Below are positions 7,411-18,928 of a stretch of 64,000 nucleotides of DNA, piece by piece (positions within the stretch are counted from its first letter, which is position 1; each line of letters starts with the position of its first letter). Below the pieces are notes generated by a model. That model did not search any database. It saw only the letters and a list, made by a program, of their open reading frames with translations, and had not been told where the DNA came from. The translations under genes were made by a program, and so were the position numbers. Source of the stretch: Acidobacteriota bacterium (GTDB taxonomy: Bacteria; Acidobacteriota; Blastocatellia; Pyrinomonadales; Pyrinomonadaceae); contig JAHBSM010000013.1 of assembly GCA_019639115.1 (NCBI GenBank), positions 21,001-85,000 on the forward strand. The letters are read 5' to 3'.

Positions 7411-9198
7411 TTATTTAGCAGGGACCTTGATCTCGCGGCCTGCGAACAAGACGGAGTTGGGCAAAAGTCCGTTGAATTTTGCCAATTCGGTGGCATTGAC
7501 GCCTTCACGCTCTGCGATCTTTGCGACCGTATCGCCCGCCTTTGCCTTGACGACACGGACAGAAGGACCGGTCGGTGCCGTCGCCGCGGGGCGATTGGTC
7601 GGACGCGAGTAAGCCGTAGCAGCGACCCGATTGCCGGGCACCGGAACGAATACCTTGCCCTGCGGCCGCGTCATTCCGGGATTGGCGGCCATAAGATCAG
7701 CCACCGTCACGCCAGTACGGAGCGAGATATTCTCCCAGGTCTCGCCTGAGTTCGAATTCGCCAATGCAGTATTGCTAACGTTAGACGCCGGGATCCTGCG
7801 AAATATCGCCACGACCTCGTTCGCCTTGCCTGCCGGCACATTGATAACGTACGGAACAGGCGGCGTCATATTCGTCCGGAGATGCGGATTGAGATAACGC
7901 AGGTATTGAACACTCGTATCCGAAGCCTGGGCAAGCAAGTTCAAATTGGTCGAGGCAGGCACCCTGACACGATCATATTGGAGCGGCGGCGCAGGACGTA
8001 TATGCCCAAATCCGTACTGAGCCGGATTGTTCGCGATCAGGATCGTTGCGAGGATATTCGGGACATAATTGCGAGTTTCCTGCGGAAGATACGGGTACGC
8101 TACCCAAAAATTCGAAACGCCGGCACGTTTGATCGCGCGATCCACATTCCCTTCGCCGGAATTGTAAGCTGCCATTGCAAGCTCCCAGTTCCCGCCATAA
8201 CGATTTGCGAGAAACTTGAGATATCGAGCCGATGCCCTCGTGGCTTCCTCAAAGCTGTTGCGTTCGTCAACATACGACGTACGCTGGAGCCCAAAGCGGC
8301 TGCCGGTTCCCGGGATGAACTGCCACAGCCCGGATGCAGCGGCCCAGGAAAGTGCTTGCGGTTTCCAGGCGCTTTCGACCTGTCCGAGCCAGGCCACATT
8401 CTCAGGCACACCTTCTTCGCGGAATATCCGCCGAGCCATCCTCATGAACATTCCTGACCGATAAAGCCCGACCTCCATCGTCGTACGGCCGCGTCCGCGG
8501 TAGTAGTTGATGTACTGTTGGATCATCGGATGCGCCTGGAATGAGAATCCAAGTGAGTTGTTCGAGACAACGTATTGGATGTATTGATACTGTTCCTGTG
8601 CGACGGGGCTGTCGATCTGCATCTCGTCGGTCGTCAGCTCCAGCTTTGACAGCTCGTCGAGCGGAGACGGCTCGAACTCCTGTGAGTTGAAACCGGCCTT
8701 CTGAGCCGGCGGAGGCGTATTCAATGCAACTACCGATGTCGAAACATTAGTCTGCATTGCGCCCGGCCGTGCCAGCCTGGCAATGTCGTCGGCAAGCTTA
8801 GCATCTACGCTCCAGCCGCACGTCGAAGCAAGGCTTCTGACCTGCGGAGGCTGAGCATCCGACGGGAACTCGATCCGATATACCGTCTCGATCAGTTGGT
8901 TGTAGCAGCTCTGAAGACGCTGTTCGCGTTGAATATTGAGTGTCGAATAAAGAAAAACCTCGACCGAGCGGTTAAATTTAGCTCCTGCCTCGGCCAATCG
9001 GCCATCGGCATACGCCTGAAGACCGTCATTGAACGCCGAGCCTGACTCGACAAGTACCTTATTGACTGCGTTGAGAGCTCTGTCCACTTCGGGCGGACGT
9101 GTATCGTTGTTTGACCGCACCTGTGCAAAGGTCGCGGCCGCAAATAGAATTATTAATATCGAAATGTTAAATACTGCGTTAGCGGTTTGCTTCATCAA
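7411..9198 (-). CDS. MltD-like membrane-bound lytic transglycosylase with LysM repeats
   Basis: Cleaves the glycan strands of peptidoglycan in the periplasm. The 595-residue protein has an N-terminal signal segment (about residues 9-25), a long helical region, and an SLT goose-lysozyme-like catalytic domain (about residues 235-390) with VAWLGQVESAWKPQALSW (catalytic Glu at 275), ASGLWQFIPGTGSRFGL and MAAYNSGEGNVDRAIKRAG. A middle MltD-type region (PYLPQETRNYVPNILATI) is followed by LysM-like units, the clearest at the C-terminus (VKAKAGDTVAKIAEREGVN ... REIKVPAK). The ATG codons at 9198 and 9195 are both possible. It follows lon after about 200 bases and ends at its own terminator. Confidence 0.92.
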   Translation of the reverse strand: MMKQTANAVFNISILIILFAAATFAQVRSNNDTRPPEVDRALNAVNKVLVESGSAFNDGLQAYADGRLAEAGAKFNRSVEVFLYSTLNIQREQRLQSCYNQLIETVYRIEFPSDAQPPQVRSLASTCGWSVDAKLADDIARLARPGAMQTNVSTSVVALNTPPPAQKAGFNSQEFEPSPLDELSKLELTTDEMQIDSPVAQEQYQYIQYVVSNNSLGFSFQAHPMIQQYINYYRGRGRTTMEVGLYRSGMFMRMARRIFREEGVPENVAWLGQVESAWKPQALSWAAASGLWQFIPGTGSRFGLQRTSYVDERNSFEEATRASARYLKFLANRYGGNWELAMAAYNSGEGNVDRAIKRAGVSNFWVAYPYLPQETRNYVPNILATILIANNPAQYGFGHIRPAPPLQYDRVRVPASTNLNLLAQASDTSVQYLRYLNPHLRTNMTPPVPYVINVPAGKANEVVAIFRRIPASNVSNTALANSNSGETWENISLRTGVTVADLMAANPGMTRPQGKVFVPVPGNRVAATAYSRPTNRPAATAPTGPSVRVVKAKAGDTVAKIAEREGVNATELAKFNGLLPNSVLFAGREIKVPAK

Positions 9199-9400
9199 TA
9201 TCGTCTATACTCCTTAGAAACCTCTTGAAGTTAGGGCGACTCGGGAAAACCGGCCTGTTCACAAGACGTCATTCTAGTTAAACGCCGAAAAAACGAAAAG
9301 GTTCCTCTCGCAGGCCATTGGCCCGCGATCGCGAACTCCTATCGAAGTCATAATATCAATTCATGCCGTCGGTGGCAAACCCGCAAAATCCTCTAACGCC

Positions 9401-11815
<2,415 letters not shown>

Positions 11816-11893
11816 AAACTTAAATCGTAGGTCATACGACCGGAAACGGCAACGACCGTCCGCTCATTGGATATCGGCCTCAGCGAAGCGGCC

Positions 11894-12385
11894 TTATTTC
11901 TTGCTCTTTTTTGGTTTTTTAACGGCCGGAGAGCGTGTCCCAACAAGCGCCTTGAGCTCGGACATGAATTCAGAGACGTCGGCGAACTCAAGATAAACAG
12001 ATGCAAATCGGACGTAGGCTACCTTGTCGAGGGCCTTGAGCCGCCGCATTATGATCTTACCTATCTCAGTTGTCGCGAGTTCGCGATCTAGCGAATCCTG
12101 CACGTTCTTTTCGACCTCGTCAACGATGCGCTCGAGTTGTCCCGTCGAGATCGGGCGCTTCTCCGCAGCACGAAGCAGGCCGGCAAGCACCTTGTCGCGG
12201 TAGAAATGCTCACGCTTGCCGTCTTTTTTGACGACCATGTAAGGTATCTCGTCAATGCGTTCGTAGGACGTGAATCGCCGGCTGCACTCTAGGCATTCGC
12301 GGCGCCGGCGGACGGAGGCACCGTCCTTCGCTTCACGCGAATCGACGACCTTGTCCTCAATATGTCCGCAAAATGGGCAACGCAT
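11894..12385 (-). CDS. nrdR: Transcriptional repressor NrdR
   Basis: Zinc-ribbon/ATP-cone repressor of ribonucleotide reductase genes. The 163-residue protein begins MRCPFCGHIEDKVVDSREAK, with zinc-ribbon cysteines at 3, 6, 31 and 34, then RRFTSYERIDEIPYMVVKKDG, which leads into the ATP-cone domain (DKVLAGLLRAAEKRPIS, YVRFASVYLEF). The C-terminal lysine-rich tail (VKKPKKSKK) is longer than the E. coli protein. No ribonucleotide reductase gene is in this window, so its targets are elsewhere. It lies 29 bases after the flippase-like gene and 78 bases before lon, all on the minus strand, a plausible transcription unit. Confidence 0.96.
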   Translation of the reverse strand: MRCPFCGHIEDKVVDSREAKDGASVRRRRECLECSRRFTSYERIDEIPYMVVKKDGKREHFYRDKVLAGLLRAAEKRPISTGQLERIVDEVEKNVQDSLDRELATTEIGKIIMRRLKALDKVAYVRFASVYLEFADVSEFMSELKALVGTRSPAVKKPKKSKK

Positions 12386-12414
12386 AAGTTACTGGGTCTT
12401 CGCCTGGCCGGATC

Positions 12415-13488
12415 CTAACCTTCGGCCGGTTCCGTGAGATCCGGCGAATCGGTCTCGATCTCGCGTTCCGCGTTCTCAGACGAGAGAAGGCTTCGAAAAC
12501 GTTCGATACTTATATCACCGTGGAGGAAATAATATAAACCGAACAGTATCGCGGGAGCAAAATACACCAGATGCATTACGATCGACACGGCCGCGGCATC
12601 CTCTCGGCGGATAGTGTTGTTCAGGAACAAAAGGCTCGCTGCGGTAGCCGTGTGAAACGCACCGGCGGCCCCGCCCGGCGTGGGTGCGAGCGACGACACG
12701 GTCGCGAATCCCATAATGAACAATGAGTCGCTAAAGGACAGAGGCAGATCGAACGCCAACAGAACGAACCACGTCGGCAGCGATATAGCGAACCAAAGGA
12801 GCAGCGTCCAGAAAGACGTCCACAGCATTTGCCGCCAGTCGCGCAAGATCGACAATGCGGCGGCAAGCTGACGCAGTATGCTTATGACGATCCGCTGCAG
12901 CCTGCCCGGGATCCAACGCCGCCGTGTGACCCGATCGAACCACGCAACGACGCCCGCCGCACGCTTTTGAAACAGGATCATCGCGACAAAGCTCAGCACC
13001 ATTGCGCCGAGCAGCCCCCAGCCCGCGATCGAGACCATCTCAAATTCGTGTTCCCGTCCGGGCTGAGGTTTGAACCAAAGCAGGTTGATCGAAAAAAAGC
13101 TGACCAAAGCCGCGAGATCGAATATACGCTCGAGGCCAAGAGTCACGAGCGCCGCACTTGGCCGCACTCGACGGTCGCGCATCGGGAGCCACATCGGTCG
13201 GACGATCTCGCCCGCACGGCCGATCAAAAAGATCGCCGCGAATCCGACGGTCGTCGTTGCAAACAGTTCTCTGAGGTTCGATTCGGTTATCGGCGAGAGC
13301 AGCACTTGCCACCTGACGGCGCGCAGAAAATAACCGATGCAGATGATCAGCGTCGCCAACGCGATATACCAGCCGTTCGCCGCTTGCAGGCTTGCGCGCA
13401 CCTCGACCCAATCGAGATTTCGGCCAAAGAACCAGAAGATCGCCGCAGTGATCAGGATCAGGATGATGGACTTGTAATGCTTACGCAA
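12415..13488 (-). CDS. Lysylphosphatidylglycerol synthase TM-region / flippase-like membrane protein
   Basis: An integral inner-membrane protein of the LPG_synthase_TM/UPF0104 family (related to the flippase part of MprF and to AglD). About seven or eight hydrophobic segments are visible, e.g. SIILILITAAIFWFFG and LFIMGFATVSSLAPTPGGAA, the last containing the family's conserved small-residue motif near the C-terminal third. R- and W-rich loops (LRAVRWQVLLSPI, RAGEIVRPMWLPMR) are also typical. It is probably a lipid or glycolipid translocase; the substrate is unknown. The frame is open to a TTG at 13549-13551, but no ATG exists near the N-terminus. I prefer the TTG at 13486-13488, preceded by GGAGG at 13 bases, giving a 357-residue protein with a normal N-terminus. 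The exact start is uncertain. Confidence 0.8.
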   Translation of the reverse strand: MRKHYKSIILILITAAIFWFFGRNLDWVEVRASLQAANGWYIALATLIICIGYFLRAVRWQVLLSPITESNLRELFATTTVGFAAIFLIGRAGEIVRPMWLPMRDRRVRPSAALVTLGLERIFDLAALVSFFSINLLWFKPQPGREHEFEMVSIAGWGLLGAMVLSFVAMILFQKRAAGVVAWFDRVTRRRWIPGRLQRIVISILRQLAAALSILRDWRQMLWTSFWTLLLWFAISLPTWFVLLAFDLPLSFSDSLFIMGFATVSSLAPTPGGAAGAFHTATAASLLFLNNTIRREDAAAVSIVMHLVYFAPAILFGLYYFLHGDISIERFRSLLSSENAEREIETDSPDLTEPAEG

Positions 13489-13665
13489 TTTGATCTGCGA
13501 GCCTCCGCGGGGCAAACTGAAAAGATACAGCAATTTGCCCGTGCGGCTCAAAGGCGGCGGTCATTTTGTTCGGCGAAAGCAGCTCGGGGCCCGGATCTGA
13601 GCGGATCTGAGCGAATCTGATAGAATGCTCGTGTGACGCCGCAAAAGCGAAAAGCAAAGAAGAAG

Positions 13666-13800
13666 ATGCCCGTATTCGAGAGCATTCGCAAGCCGACGGC
13701 GCCGCCGACCAGACGTATCGGCGAGGAACATCCGGAGGAATTGCGGCTTCCGTCGCGCCGTAAGGCCAAACACAAATCAAAGCCCGAATCGGAGGATTGA
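13666..13800 (+). CDS. Small basic hypothetical protein (44 aa)
   Basis: A short open frame, MPVFESIRKPTAPPTRRIGE..., rich in Arg, Lys, Glu and Pro and without hydrophobic segments, so a small soluble or nucleic-acid-associated protein if real. It could extend upstream in frame to a GTG at 13633-13635, adding TPQKRKAKKK. The ribosome binding site is weak (AAGAAG). It ends twelve bases before the next gene, in the same frame, and its last codons contain the GGAGG that may serve that gene. The family was not recognised. The case for it being real is its position and coding-like composition only. Confidence 0.42.
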   Translation: MPVFESIRKPTAPPTRRIGEEHPEELRLPSRRKAKHKSKPESED

Positions 13801-13812
13801 ACCAGAACTACC

Positions 13813-14061
13813 ATGCCTTTCCTAGGACTCCGAAAACGCCGTTCGCTGAATCCCAACGTGTGGGCGCGGCCCGAGATGAACGTTATATTTCGCGCAGAGA
13901 TAATGCCCGGAAAGCTCCGCGAGGAGCGTACGTTCAGGATCGAACGCGTTCTGCCGAATGGCCGGGTCGTCCTAAAGAATGTGGATGGCGAGTACAGCGA
14001 AGGAGCATTCGAGCCGCTCAATTTTCGCAAGAATCTCAACCACGACGGTCAGAACTCATAG
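13813..14061 (+). CDS. Conserved-looking small hypothetical protein (82 aa)
   Basis: An 82-residue soluble protein, MPFLGLRKRRSLNPNVWARP..., followed by a beta-rich stretch (NVIFRAEIMPGKLREERTFRIERVLPNGRVVLKNV) ending EGAFEPLNFRKNL. No domain was recognised. GGAGG lies 17 bases before the ATG, longer than ideal. It probably forms a unit with the small frame just upstream. Its last 13 bases overlap the 3' end of the converging MBL-hydrolase gene. The alternation of charged and hydrophobic residues suggests a compact beta-barrel-like fold, but this is a guess. Confidence 0.62.
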   Translation: MPFLGLRKRRSLNPNVWARPEMNVIFRAEIMPGKLREERTFRIERVLPNGRVVLKNVDGEYSEGAFEPLNFRKNLNHDGQNS

Positions 14062-14822
14062 ATCCGGCCCGGCAACGCGACCTCGACACGCATCTCACTC
14101 TCAGCGAGTTCCCGCACGACCGATTCGCGATACATCGGCTTTATATTGACGACGAATACCGGCGGAGCGTCGGGCGGCAGCCGTCCTATCTGTCCCGCGA
14201 GCGTCGCCGGCGTGAGATGTCCGGAACGCAGGGCCAGGTCGGCCAACGCGTCGGGAAACGAACACTCCGTGAAAATTGCCGCGACGTCATCCCTATCCTC
14301 GACGACGGACCAGAACTCGTCCGTTGCCGACATATCACCGCTGATCGCGACCGCCGTGTGTTCGTCTGAGATGATGAAACCGGCGCTCGGCCCGAGATGT
14401 TCCACCGCGATAGGCTGTATCTCGTAGCCTGCCGCTGCAAAAGATCTGCCGATCGAGAACTCGATGAACTCAAGCACCGGCCCGCGATCATTCTCTATCT
14501 CTGTAAATCGCGGATAGATAACATCATTGAAGACATGATCTGACAAGGCCCGGAGCAGCTCACCGGTCCCGTGTACACGGATCGGGCCATCGAGCGAAGT
14601 GAAATTGTCATCAACGAAGCTCGGCAATCCGGCGATATGGTCCAGGTGTGCATGCGAAATGACGATGTCGCGGATCGCGGTCCGCTGATCGTCCGAGCAG
14701 GCAAACGCCAGCGAGCCCGCGTCCACCGCCAGCCGATCATCGATCACTATGCAAGGCAAGTGCTGCCGGAGCGAAGCCGACCCGTCGGACTCGAAAGATG
14801 ATGGCATTACCTGGAGCTTCAT
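14049..14822 (-). CDS. MBL-fold hydrolase, class II cyclic-nucleotide phosphodiesterase-like
   Basis: A 257-residue metallo-beta-lactamase-fold protein. The zinc motif HAHLDH sits in IVISHAHLDHIAGLPSFVDDNF, followed downstream by AVEHLGPSAGFIISDEHTAVAISGDMS and FTECSFPDALADLA. This arrangement, with the acidic GD after a second His and HLTPATLAGQIGRL near the end, resembles the class II cAMP phosphodiesterase (PDEII/CpdP-type) subgroup rather than lactamases or RNase Z. It may hydrolyse a cyclic nucleotide or related phosphodiester; the substrate is inferred. The ATG at 14820-14822 starts MKLQVMPSSFES. It is followed upstream on the same strand by an SDR gene, 26 bases away. Confidence 0.8.
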   Translation of the reverse strand: MKLQVMPSSFESDGSASLRQHLPCIVIDDRLAVDAGSLAFACSDDQRTAIRDIVISHAHLDHIAGLPSFVDDNFTSLDGPIRVHGTGELLRALSDHVFNDVIYPRFTEIENDRGPVLEFIEFSIGRSFAAAGYEIQPIAVEHLGPSAGFIISDEHTAVAISGDMSATDEFWSVVEDRDDVAAIFTECSFPDALADLALRSGHLTPATLAGQIGRLPPDAPPVFVVNIKPMYRESVVRELAESEMRVEVALPGRIYEF

Positions 14823-14848
14823 CGGGCGTCAAGCACCTAAATTCACGT

Positions 14849-15610
14849 CTATCTTGCACACGTCTCGGCGCGGCCGCCGTCAACGGCATACGTCACACCG
14901 GTGATCCATGAAGCCTTGTCTGATGCGAGGTAATAGACAAGGTCCGCGACCTCTTCGGGCTGGCCCGGCCTGCCTATCGGATGGGTCTCTTTTGACCTTT
15001 CGACGAACGCCGCATACGACTCTTCGTCCATGCCGCCGCGTGTGTGCAGCGACGTGATGACGACACCGGGATTAACTGCATTCACTCGAACCCCTTTAGG
15101 AGCAAGCTCCAATGCCGCGCACCGTGTCAATTGGTCTATCGCAGCTTTAGATACGCAATAGGCCAAAACATTGGGAAAGGCACGCGTGCCCGCAACGCTC
15201 GATACATTCACGATGTTCCCTTTCGTTTCTTCCAGATGCGGCGCCACACGCTGCATCAGATAAAAGACCGAACGGAGATTTACGTTCATCAGCTTATCCC
15301 AATCTTCGAGCGACGTCGTCTCGATCGATCCGCTGCGGATTATGCCCGCGGCATTTACAAGCACATCGATGCCGCCGAATCCGTCAACTGTATCGGTCAC
15401 GACCCTGTCGAGCTGCGAGAACTCCTGGACGTCGGCCAGATGCGGTCGGATCGTGCCTGAACCGTTCCTTTGAGCTTCGCGAAGCGCGTTCAGTTCTTTG
15501 TCATTCCGGCCTACGGCCACGACATTGGCTCCGTTATCGGCAAACACCCTGGCGCAAGCCCGGCCAATGCCGCTGCTGGCACCGGTGACGATCACTGTCT
15601 TTCCTTCCAT
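14849..15610 (-). CDS. SDR-family oxidoreductase
   Basis: A 253-residue classical short-chain dehydrogenase/reductase. Cofactor motif TGASSGIG near residue 10, NAAG in VNAAGIIRSG, catalytic Ser in NVSSVAGTRAFP, and the YxxxK pair in AYCVSKAAIDQL are all present; the C-terminal VTYAVDGGRAE is standard. VAVGRN after beta strand 2 suggests NADP(H). The substrate is not deducible. It is co-directional with the MBL hydrolase gene downstream (gap 26 bases). Confidence 0.9.
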   Translation of the reverse strand: MEGKTVIVTGASSGIGRACARVFADNGANVVAVGRNDKELNALREAQRNGSGTIRPHLADVQEFSQLDRVVTDTVDGFGGIDVLVNAAGIIRSGSIETTSLEDWDKLMNVNLRSVFYLMQRVAPHLEETKGNIVNVSSVAGTRAFPNVLAYCVSKAAIDQLTRCAALELAPKGVRVNAVNPGVVITSLHTRGGMDEESYAAFVERSKETHPIGRPGQPEEVADLVYYLASDKASWITGVTYAVDGGRAETCAR

Positions 15611-15699
15611 AAAGAGAATGCAATGTTACCTTTCGGTTCGATTAGCATATCAATCGACGCTGAAAGTTTCCAAATTTGCGAAGCGACGCCTGTTTAAGC

Positions 15700-15732
15700 A
15701 AAACAAAAAGCCTCCGGTCACCCGGAGGCTTT
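15700..15732 (-). terminator. Intrinsic terminator of the 72-aa protein gene
   Basis: A perfect eight-base stem (GCCTCCGG / CCGGAGGC, loop GTGA on the minus strand) followed by TTTTTGTTTTG. It lies just after the small gene at 15759-15977. Confidence 0.88.
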
Positions 15733-15758
15733 GAACCAGTTCTAAGGAATTTGTCGGA

Positions 15759-15977
15759 TCAGCTTTCGGTCACTGACGTACGCGTCCCAAGCAAGAGGTC
15801 GATCGCGTTTCGGGTCTCCTGCGCCTTACGGTCGCGCACTTCCATGACCCAGCTCGATACGTTGTTCACGATATCCATCGCAGCCCGCCGCCGTTCGACC
15901 TTTTCATTCGCATGAGTATTCTTCGGCTCCGGGCTCGCACCCTTTTTGACCACTTTTACTGTCCGCTTGTTCGTCAT
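15759..15977 (-). CDS. Small hypothetical protein (72 aa)
   Basis: A 72-residue protein MTNKRTVKVVKKGASPEPKN... with a basic N-terminus and one long predicted helix (EKVERRRAAMDIVNNVSSWV...RNAIDLLLG). No domain was recognised. The ATG at 15975-15977 has a ribosome binding site (AAGGAAACGAAA), which is why it is preferred over the GTG 18 bases upstream. The gene has its own strong terminator, which together with the good start argues for a real, separately expressed gene. Confidence 0.72.
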   Translation of the reverse strand: MTNKRTVKVVKKGASPEPKNTHANEKVERRRAAMDIVNNVSSWVMEVRDRKAQETRNAIDLLLGTRTSVTES

Positions 15978-16232
15978 TTTCGTTTCCTTACACAATTAGA
16001 ACGATCGACCGATCGGAAATTGCGTAGTGTCTGTCTGAATTCGCAAATTTCGCAAATTGCAAAAAATACTACCTTAAATTTTGCTATCTGCTAAAAACCT
16101 ATAACGCCTGCTGTGTTCGATTTGTTCCCGGAAATCGACATTGATCTTGTAAACTGCCTTTCGACAATACTTTACGCCGTCTAAACATTCGGTCCCGAGT
16201 TGCGGAACGCCAATTGCTCGTTAAGCACTAAG

Positions 16233-16859
16233 ATGACCTTTGCCGACGTCGCAGTTGTATATCTTTCGCTAGGTGCACCGTTTGCCGTGAACGATCAGTT
16301 TAGACAGACCGATCGAACGATGCTGGTGCGGATCGTCGTATTCGGGTCGATCCTGCTTTTTTGGCCGTTCTATCTAGTAGTTCTCCTTGCGGATCTATGG
16401 GGCCGTGAGAAAGTTGCAGTGCCGGGGTCGGCCGCGGTCTTCGAAAAGCAGATTGAGTCAGTCAAAGGAATAGATCGCCGTTCCTCACGAGCACTAGTTT
16501 CCCTGTTTTCCCATTATTTCGCCCTTGCTAACGAACTCGCTCACGAAAGCGATGAGCCGGTCGTTCCCGCAGAGGTCCGGCTGGTCGCACTCGCAGGACA
16601 TCCCGCCGAGACGATCGCCGCCGCTTGCTTTTCGCGGCGTCAGGCCAGACTCCTTTCGTCGCATCTGGCAGCCGTTAGACAGGCTTTGCGCGCAGAGATA
16701 AAAAAGATCAACGACGCCGACGCTCATTCCCGTGTGAGCGAGTTGATAGCCGATGCAGCAAAGACGCTCGGCGACAAGCAGGGTGAATCGCTTTTTAGAG
16801 ATTCGAAGCAAGAGACGCAGAATTTAGCTCAACGCAGTTCGGCCGCGGCTGCGATCTAG
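16233..16859 (+). CDS. Hypothetical protein with one N-terminal transmembrane segment
   Basis: A 208-residue protein of unknown function. A strong membrane segment (about residues 32-55, MLVRIVVFGSILLFWPFYLVVLLADLWG) is followed by a soluble, mostly helical region rich in Ala, Arg and Glu, presumably cytoplasmic. An upstream TTG at 16200 is in frame but the ATG at 16233 is preferred; neither has a clear ribosome binding site. Its last four bases overlap the 3' end of the converging SDR gene. No family was recognised. Confidence 0.65.
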   Translation: MTFADVAVVYLSLGAPFAVNDQFRQTDRTMLVRIVVFGSILLFWPFYLVVLLADLWGREKVAVPGSAAVFEKQIESVKGIDRRSSRALVSLFSHYFALANELAHESDEPVVPAEVRLVALAGHPAETIAAACFSRRQARLLSSHLAAVRQALRAEIKKINDADAHSRVSELIADAAKTLGDKQGESLFRDSKQETQNLAQRSSAAAAI

Positions 16860-17605
16860 GTTATCGCACCGCCGTCCACGATCACGATCTCGCCGCTCAT
16901 AAAGCTGTTCCTATCGCTCGTCATAAAGGCGGCGAATTCGGCAAGTTCGGCCGGATTTCCCTTTCGGCCTTTCGGCACCCAGAAATCGTGCATTTGGATC
17001 AGACGCTCAGGCAGAGTATGGCCGAGATCCGTATCGAAGATACCGGCAGCGATCGCGTTCACCGATATGCCGAAGTTTGCCGCTTCGCGCGACAGACATT
17101 TAGTGAATCCGATCATCGCTGCTTTTGACGTCGCATAATGGACCGATGTAGGCAGACTCCGGATCGCACCAACGGATGTGATATTGAGTATATGGCCGTG
17201 GCGTTCACGGAGCATTTGCTTGTAGAACGGCTTTGTGACCGCAAAAAGACTGCCGACGTTGGTCTCGACCACCCAGTCCCATGATTTATCAGTCGTCGTG
17301 GCAAAATTGTCCGCCTTGTTGACCGCCGCATTATTTACAAGTATCTGCACCGGGCCCCAGGCTTCCTTTATCTCGCGGGCCACATGCTTCATCCCGTAGC
17401 GGTCGGTGACAGACACCTTGAAGCTCATTCCGCGGCGCCCTTGGGCCTCGATCTTGGCGACAACCTCTTCCGCGAGTTCGTCGCTGGAATGATAATTAAA
17501 TGCAACGTCCGCGCCTTCGCGGGCGAACACCTCGCAAATAGCCGCACCGATGCCTCGTGTCCCGCCGGACACGAACGCGCGTTTACCTTCAAGTAACAGA
17601 CTCAA
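16856..17605 (-). CDS. SDR-family oxidoreductase, FabG-like
   Basis: A 249-residue short-chain dehydrogenase: SGGTRGIG cofactor loop, FNYHSS (NADPH-type), VNNAAVNKADNF, Ser in NITSVGAIRS, and YxxxK in HYATSKAAMIGF, ending VIVDGGAIT. The closest relatives by eye are 3-oxoacyl-ACP reductase-like proteins, but the organism's main FabG cannot be told from this. It starts at TTG (17603-17605) with GAGGTG eight bases before it. It follows the MGDG-synthase-like gene on the same strand after 90 bases and may be the last gene of a radical SAM - glycosyltransferase - SDR run. Confidence 0.88.
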   Translation of the reverse strand: MSLLLEGKRAFVSGGTRGIGAAICEVFAREGADVAFNYHSSDELAEEVVAKIEAQGRRGMSFKVSVTDRYGMKHVAREIKEAWGPVQILVNNAAVNKADNFATTTDKSWDWVVETNVGSLFAVTKPFYKQMLRERHGHILNITSVGAIRSLPTSVHYATSKAAMIGFTKCLSREAANFGISVNAIAAGIFDTDLGHTLPERLIQMHDFWVPKGRKGNPAELAEFAAFMTSDRNSFMSGEIVIVDGGAIT

Positions 17606-17695
17606 ACGATGGACACCTCGACGAAAGGAAATTCAATCCAAAAGGTTAATTAAATCAGTGATGTAAGACAAGTCAGGCCAGCAGAATTGTGGACA

Positions 17696-18874
17696 TCAGG
17701 CCGCTGCGCGAACCTCGGGAGCGGGCTGAACGAGGAGCGATCTGATCTCGCTCACGATCCGCTCGGTAGAATCCGGCATCGTCAGTCCCGACGTCGCGGC
17801 CTTCATCTTGAGATATTTTGCTTCGTCGGTCACTAGAGCCCGGAGCGTCGGCACCACATCCGAAGCTCGTTCGAGCAGGACGCCTGCTCCTTTCTCGGCG
17901 ATCAGCCGGACTGTGCCCGCCTCTTGCGGCATCGGCGGGGTCGTCGCGTCGGCTATGATCGGCAGCCGGCATGCAAGCGCTTCAAATGTCGTGAGTCCGC
18001 CGAGCTTTGAGATCATCACGTTTGCCGACTGCATCAGCTTCTCTATCTCGTCAGAATAGCCGATCACCTTCACAGGGAAACGGGCAGTCGATGCGATACG
18101 CTCGGCCTCGAGCCTGAGTTCTTCATTCCGTCCCGCCAGGAATATCGCCTGGACATCGAGCTCGCCGCGTGCAAGCTCGCGAAAGATCTGCGGTATGTTA
18201 CCGCCGCCAACCCAACCAGCGTTGACAAATACCGTAAATTTCTCGGGGTCGAGCCCGTACGCCAATCGTGCCTCACGAGCGTCCGCGGCGTCCACTTCGC
18301 GAAATTTCGGATGCACCGGCATCCCCGAAACTCGTATCTTCGCCTCGTCGATGCCGTAATCCACCAGTTGGCGCCGAGCGTCGTCATTTGCGACAAGGTA
18401 CAACGAGACCTCTTCGCACGCCCAGCCTTTCCAAAATCCGTAACATGGATCAGTTACAACAGTTACAAGCGGAACCTTATCCTGTAGATCAAGTTCGCGA
18501 AGTACCTTTGCAAAGAAATGCTGGGTCAGTGGATGAACGCTCACGACAATATGCGGACACCATTTTTCGAACACGTCACGCGCGTATGCGATACATCGGC
18601 GGTGAAAGAAATCCCGAGTCTCGGGCCTGAATCGATTCACCAGCCAATAGACGTATTTCATCCAATGCTGGCGATGGCGGAGCACCCAATTGTAAGACCT
18701 GACAAGCTTTTCAGTGATGTGGTGCGAATCCTCGACTGCCCTGATGATCCTTACTGCAGCCGAATCGCCGTGCCAAAACTTCTGAACGCCGGTCGCGATC
18801 GCGACGGCCGCGCTCCGGTGGCCGCCTCCCGTGTCGGACGAAATGATCAGGATCTTTGGGGTGTTCGGTTGCAT
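17696..18874 (-). CDS. MGDG synthase-like glycosyltransferase (GT28)
   Basis: A 392-residue GT-B glycosyltransferase resembling monogalactosyl/monoglucosyl-diacylglycerol synthases. The N-terminal domain has ILIISSDTGGGHRSAA (residues 8-22), the glycine loop and His typical of the MGDG synthase N domain, then VVSVHPLTQHFFAKVL; the C-terminal donor-binding domain has FVNAGWVGGGNIPQI and ISKLGGLTTFEALACRLPII. It probably glycosylates diacylglycerol at the inner membrane, making glycolipids. The frame runs up to a TTG at 18892; the ATG at 18872-18874 is preferred. It lies 54 bases behind a radical SAM gene on the same strand. Confidence 0.87.
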   Translation of the reverse strand: MQPNTPKILIISSDTGGGHRSAAVAIATGVQKFWHGDSAAVRIIRAVEDSHHITEKLVRSYNWVLRHRQHWMKYVYWLVNRFRPETRDFFHRRCIAYARDVFEKWCPHIVVSVHPLTQHFFAKVLRELDLQDKVPLVTVVTDPCYGFWKGWACEEVSLYLVANDDARRQLVDYGIDEAKIRVSGMPVHPKFREVDAADAREARLAYGLDPEKFTVFVNAGWVGGGNIPQIFRELARGELDVQAIFLAGRNEELRLEAERIASTARFPVKVIGYSDEIEKLMQSANVMISKLGGLTTFEALACRLPIIADATTPPMPQEAGTVRLIAEKGAGVLLERASDVVPTLRALVTDEAKYLKMKAATSGLTMPDSTERIVSEIRSLLVQPAPEVRAAA

Positions 18875-18928
18875 TTCGCGGCTTGCGATCAAATTGCGTC
18901 AAAGTCAGTCATCGGATCTCGAGATCAG

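Noticed and set aside
13481..13780. 99-codon minus-strand frame upstream of the flippase-like gene
   Set aside because: Overlaps the small plus-strand genes and lacks start signals; its TTC- and CGC-rich composition looks like antisense noise.
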